In this document: in pieces, positions 5,202-6,149 of the stretch
Numbering within the stretch: position 1 is the first letter of the stretch
Layout: each line of letters opens with the position of its first letter
From: an uncultured Eubacteriales bacterium
GTDB lineage: Bacteria; Bacillota; Clostridia; Christensenellales; CAG-138
Assembly (NCBI GenBank): GCA_902768995.1
Contig: CACXNN010000139.1
Span: 1 to 6,149 of the forward strand
Length of the DNA: 6,149 bases
Direction: 5' to 3'
Position numbers and translations under genes: made by a program
The notes under the pieces: generated by a model
What the model was told of the DNA's origin: nothing
Seen by the model: only the letters and a program-made list of their open reading frames with translations
The model's database searches: none

Positions 5202-6149
5202 ATGATTCTCATCACCAACGGAAAAGTGATCACCCGGGACCCGGAGCGTCCCTATCTCCCCGACGGGGCTGTGCTGGTGGACGGGCGGTATATCAAGGCC
5301 GTGGGGCCCCGCGTCGAGCTGGAAAAAGCCTATCCCGAGGCCCAGCGGGTGGACGCCAAGGGCGGCGTCATCATGCCCGCGTTCATCAACGTCCATTCCC
5401 ATATCTACAGCGCCCTTGCCAGGGGCCTTTCCATCAAGGGCTTCAACCCCACCAATTTCTACGAGATCCTGGACGGCATGTGGTGGGCCATCGACCGGAA
5501 TCTGACGTTGGAAGGCACCCGGGCCAGCGCCTACACCACCATCATCGACGGCATCAAGACCGGCTGCACCACCATCTTCGACCACCACGCCAGCTATAAG
5601 GCCATCTCCGGCTCCCTCTTCGAGATCGAGAAGGTGGCCAAGGACCTGGGCGTCCGGGCCTGCCTCTGCTACGAGGTGTCCGAGCGGGACGGGGAGAAGA
5701 AGTGCGACGAGGCCATCGAGGAGAACGCCAACTTCATCACTCACTGCGAAAAGGACCCCGATCCCATGATCGCCGCCATGTTCGGCGGCCACGCCCTGTT
5801 CACCATCTCGGACAGGACCTTCGAGAAGATGCAGAAGGCCAACAACGGCCGCACGGGCTACCACATCCACGTGTCCGAGGGGCTCAACGACGTGTACGAC
5901 TCCGCCCTGAACTACGGCACCCGGTCCGTGAACCGGCTGCTGAACAACGGCATTCTGGGCGAGAAGACCATGCTGGGCCACTGCATCCACGTGAACAGCG
6001 GCGAGATGGACATCATCCGGGACACCAAGACCATGGTCTGCAACAACGCGGAGAGCAACATGGGCAACGCCGTGGGCTGCTCCCCCATCCGCCAGATGAT
6101 GGCCAAGGACATCCTGGTGGGCATGGGCACCGACAGCTACACCTTCGAC
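5202..6149 (+). CDS. ssnA: SsnA family amidohydrolase (putative aminohydrolase), C-terminus beyond window edge
   Basis: The first 316 residues are visible, and the frame stays open to the window edge. It belongs to the amidohydrolase superfamily, the cytosine/guanine deaminase (AtzA/TrzN-like) branch. A small beta-rich N-terminal section (1-58) leads into the TIM-barrel metal site. Signatures seen are His65 and His67 in NVHSHIYS, His197 in GGHALF, His221 and His223 in YHIHVSEG with Glu226, His260 and His263 in GHCIHVNS, and Asp311 in MGTDSY. The sequence MPAFINVHSHIYSALARG (58-75) and the FDHHAS block (126-131) are typical of SsnA. The ATG is fixed by AGGAGG 5 bases upstream. SsnA sits with xanthine dehydrogenase-like genes and ygfK in E. 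coli and is required in the anaerobic purine/urate breakdown scheme, where it should hydrolyse a ring or amidine/amide bond. The precise substrate is not readable here. It is transcribed divergently from ygeY and probably regulated through its leader. Confidence 0.93.
   Translation, partial: MILITNGKVITRDPERPYLPDGAVLVDGRYIKAVGPRVELEKAYPEAQRVDAKGGVIMPAFINVHSHIYSALARGLSIKGFNPTNFYEILDGMWWAIDRNLTLEGTRASAYTTIIDGIKTGCTTIFDHHASYKAISGSLFEIEKVAKDLGVRACLCYEVSERDGEKKCDEAIEENANFITHCEKDPDPMIAAMFGGHALFTISDRTFEKMQKANNGRTGYHIHVSEGLNDVYDSALNYGTRSVNRLLNNGILGEKTMLGHCIHVNSGEMDIIRDTKTMVCNNAESNMGNAVGCSPIRQMMAKDILVGMGTDSYTFD

Noticed and set aside
5142..5990. A 282-codon open frame on the minus strand opposite ssnA
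   Set aside because: It has no family resemblance, and its 3' part would run through the ssnA ribosome site and leader hairpin. The plus strand encodes a clear amidohydrolase.

Overview
The window is a compact piece of a bacterial chromosome. Coding DNA is GC-rich (roughly 60% by eye) and ends mostly in G or C at third codon positions. Shine-Dalgarno sequences are strong (AGGAGG before three of the five genes), and the one sizeable intergenic gap is much AT-richer. Together with the gene set this suggests a GC-rich anaerobic Clostridia-type gut Firmicute, perhaps of the Oscillospiraceae. That placement is an inference, not a database result.

Layout: four genes on the minus strand form one tight transcription unit, read right to left. 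They are ygeY (3559-4935, M20-family hydrolase), ygeW (2423-3524, knotted carbamoyltransferase, broken here), a 490-residue fold-type II PLP enzyme (926-2398), and a threonine-synthase-like PLP enzyme with an N-terminal zinc ribbon (1-920, cut by the window edge). Gaps between them are 34, 24 and 5 bases. A 266-base divergent control region (4936-5201) separates this unit from ssnA on the plus strand (5202 onward, cut by the right edge). The control region holds a candidate promoter for each direction, a few small palindromes, and a GC-rich hairpin followed by a T-run inside the ssnA leader.

How the genes work together: ygeW, ygeY and ssnA are markers of the 'selenium-dependent molybdenum hydroxylase' neighbourhood (ygeW-ygeX-ygeY-hyuA-yqeA / ygfK-ssnA-xdhD in E. 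coli). That neighbourhood is now linked to anaerobic purine and uric acid breakdown in gut bacteria. In that scheme, amidohydrolases (SsnA, HyuA) and the YgeY hydrolase open the ring products. YgeW transfers or removes a carbamoyl group, giving carbamoyl phosphate that a carbamate kinase can turn into ATP. A PLP ammonia-lyase (YgeX, acting on 2,3-diaminopropionate) releases ammonia and a keto acid. No YgeX is seen in this window; its place in the operon is taken by two different PLP enzymes.

Most notable points: (1) ygeW carries a clean internal deletion of about 92 bases. It removes the segment expected to hold the His-Pro-Thr-Gln carbamoyl-phosphate motif and shifts the frame, while both flanks remain well conserved. 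(2) An intrinsic-terminator-like hairpin in the ssnA 5' leader suggests attenuation or a riboswitch-type control. (3) Two fold-type II PLP enzymes are coupled to ygeW/ygeY.
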